From Paracoccaceae bacterium (lineage in GTDB: Bacteria; Pseudomonadota; Alphaproteobacteria; Rhodobacterales; Rhodobacteraceae): a stretch of DNA of 64,000 nucleotides. The notes under the pieces are model-generated. The model made no database searches, had not been told where the DNA came from, and saw only the letters and a program-made list of their open reading frames with translations. The DNA lies in contig JAAZYV010000007.1 in assembly GCA_014239455.1 (NCBI GenBank), positions 1-64,000 on the forward strand, given 5' to 3'. The translations under genes and the position numbers were made by a program. Positions 62,600 through 64,000 of this stretch are shown here, piece after piece (within the stretch, counting starts at the first letter, position 1; every line of letters begins with the position of its first letter).

Positions 62600-62614
62600 G
62601 AACAATAGTAGAAC
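62600..62614. promoter_or_regulatory. LexA/SOS box GAAC-N7-GAAC upstream of lexA
   Basis: gaac aatagta gaac; matches the alphaproteobacterial LexA direct-repeat motif GTTC-N7-GTTC (reverse strand), 17 bp upstream of the lexA ATG. Confidence 0.85.
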
Positions 62615-62630
62615 AAATTCGGGCGATTTC

Positions 62631-63305
62631 ATGTTAACAAAAAAACAATTAGAACTTCTAAAATTTTTAGAAAAAAAAATTAGCTCAACTGGAGTGTCTC
62701 CATCCTTTGAGGAAATGAAATTTGCCTTAGGTTTAAGATCAAAGTCTGGAATCCACCGACTAATCTGTGCACTTGAAGAAAGAGGCTTTTTAAGAAAATT
62801 GGCTCATAGGGCTAGGTCGATTGAAATACTAAGATCGCCCTCTTCACTTATTGGATTCAAACCCAAAGAAAAAGGATCCTTACCAACTGAAAATCAATTT
62901 CCTGACCTAAGATCTAACGAGATTCGATCGATACCAATGATAGGACAGATAGCCGCTGGATCACCAATTGAAGCAGTGAAGGAATCGTCTGAAATGATTT
63001 CTGTTCCAGAAACACTTTTAGGTCTTGGTAACTATTTTGCTCTAAATGTTGTTGGTGATTCCATGACCGAAGTTGGGATTAATGAAGGCGATATTGCCAT
63101 TGTTGAACAGAAAGATGATGCAAAAAATGGTGATCTTGTGGTTGCACTGATTAATGAAACTGAAGCAACCCTCAAAAGATTAAAAAAGGTCAAAGGAAAA
63201 ATTATCTTAGAACCAGAAAATAGAAATTATTCTCCTCAAGTTTACGAAAAGGGTACACAAGTAAGGATTCAAGGCATTTTATCCGGAATAATGAGGAAAT
63301 ATTAA
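62631..63305 (+). CDS. lexA: SOS repressor LexA
   Basis: 'MLTKKQLELLKFLEKKISSTGVSPSFEEMKFALGLRSKSGIHRLICALEERGFLRKL', cleavage site 'IAAGSP', 'VVGDSMTEVGI'; ATG 62631 preferred to TTG 62586. Confidence 0.96.
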   Translation: MLTKKQLELLKFLEKKISSTGVSPSFEEMKFALGLRSKSGIHRLICALEERGFLRKLAHRARSIEILRSPSSLIGFKPKEKGSLPTENQFPDLRSNEIRSIPMIGQIAAGSPIEAVKESSEMISVPETLLGLGNYFALNVVGDSMTEVGINEGDIAIVEQKDDAKNGDLVVALINETEATLKRLKKVKGKIILEPENRNYSPQVYEKGTQVRIQGILSGIMRKY

Positions 63306-63388
63306 TAATTTATTTATTTGTTCTTGTGCCACCACTCCTAATTAAGCTATCAAAGCAACTTCAGTTGTTATGATTGCTAATCAACACG

Positions 63389-64000
63389 ATGAATAATAAG
63401 CCTGATCGAAATGTTGTAACCAGATTTGCTCCCTCTCCTACAGGATATCTACATCTTGGTGGAGCTAGGACAGCACTATTTAATTGGATGTATGCAAGAA
63501 AAAATTCTGGTAAGTTCTTACTTAGAATTGAAAATACTGACCAAACCCGATCTAACCCCAAAGCAGAATTAGCTATTTTTAAGGGTTTAAAATGGCTAAG
63601 ATTGACCTGGGACGATGATATAATTTATCAATTTGATAGAAAAGAAAGACATTTAGAAATTGCAAAACTTTTACTCCAAAAAAACTTTGCCTACAAATGT
63701 TACTCCACTAAAAATGAAATTACTGTTTTTAAAGAAAAAGCATTAAAATTAGGGAAATCGACCAAATTTATTTCTCCTTGGAGAAATCAACAGCCTGCCT
63801 GCTCCCCCTCAAAGGAATATGTGGTACGTTTGCGGGTCCCAGAATCTGGTAAGACAACAATCATAGACCGTGTGCAAGGAGAAATCGTCTGGAATAATGA
63901 GAACCTGGATGATTTAATCCTTGTACGCTCAGATGGAACAGTAACATATAATCTAGCGGTAGTAGTAGATGATTTTGACACTAATGTTACCGATATCATT
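63389..64000 (+). CDS. gltX: glutamyl-tRNA synthetase, N-terminal part, truncated by right edge (missing from ORF track)
   Basis: Open from ATG 63389 to the window end: MNNKPDRNVVTRFAPSPTGYLHLGGARTALFNWMYARKNSGKFLLRIENTDQTRS...; class I 'HIGH'-type motif. Confidence 0.95.
   Translation, partial: MNNKPDRNVVTRFAPSPTGYLHLGGARTALFNWMYARKNSGKFLLRIENTDQTRSNPKAELAIFKGLKWLRLTWDDDIIYQFDRKERHLEIAKLLLQKNFAYKCYSTKNEITVFKEKALKLGKSTKFISPWRNQQPACSPSKEYVVRLRVPESGKTTIIDRVQGEIVWNNENLDDLILVRSDGTVTYNLAVVVDDFDTNVTDII

Overview
The window is an AT-rich, densely packed chromosomal segment. Gene content and order point to an alphaproteobacterium: ntrB-ntrC-ntrY-ntrX-trkA-hfq-hflX, ispD/ispF-pgpA-cinA-coq10-lipA-lpd, trpE/trpGDC-moaC-moeA-lexA-gltX, aroK-aroB, accB-accC-aat, tig-clpP-clpX, an NDUFA12-type protein, IalB, and a DUF1476 ATPase zeta subunit. 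It is almost entirely core metabolism and housekeeping. I saw no CRISPR array, transposon, prophage, BGC or defence island. One tRNA-Leu(UAG) is visible at 49315..49399 on the minus strand. gltX (start 63389) runs off the right edge, and an L,D-transpeptidase C-terminus lies at the left edge; the ORF track misses or truncates both. The best second-look observations are: (1) a class A PBP (PBP1A) whose transpeptidase half seems to have lost SxxK, SxN and KTG while the GT51 half is intact; (2) an NtrC without the GAFTGA sigma54 loop, next to an NtrX that also lacks it; (3) two 18-bp CCA-N6-TGG dyads with centres 32 bp apart upstream of glnB; (4) two unannotated 45-aa single-pass membrane micro-ORFs; (5) a G10 tract inside aroK; (6) an SOS box (GAAC-N7-GAAC) at lexA; (7) lpxD coupled to a dedicated ACP and ketosynthase; (8) an orphan corrinoid protein. 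I found no clear, wholly novel multi-gene system. All family calls are from reading motifs by eye; no searches were run.
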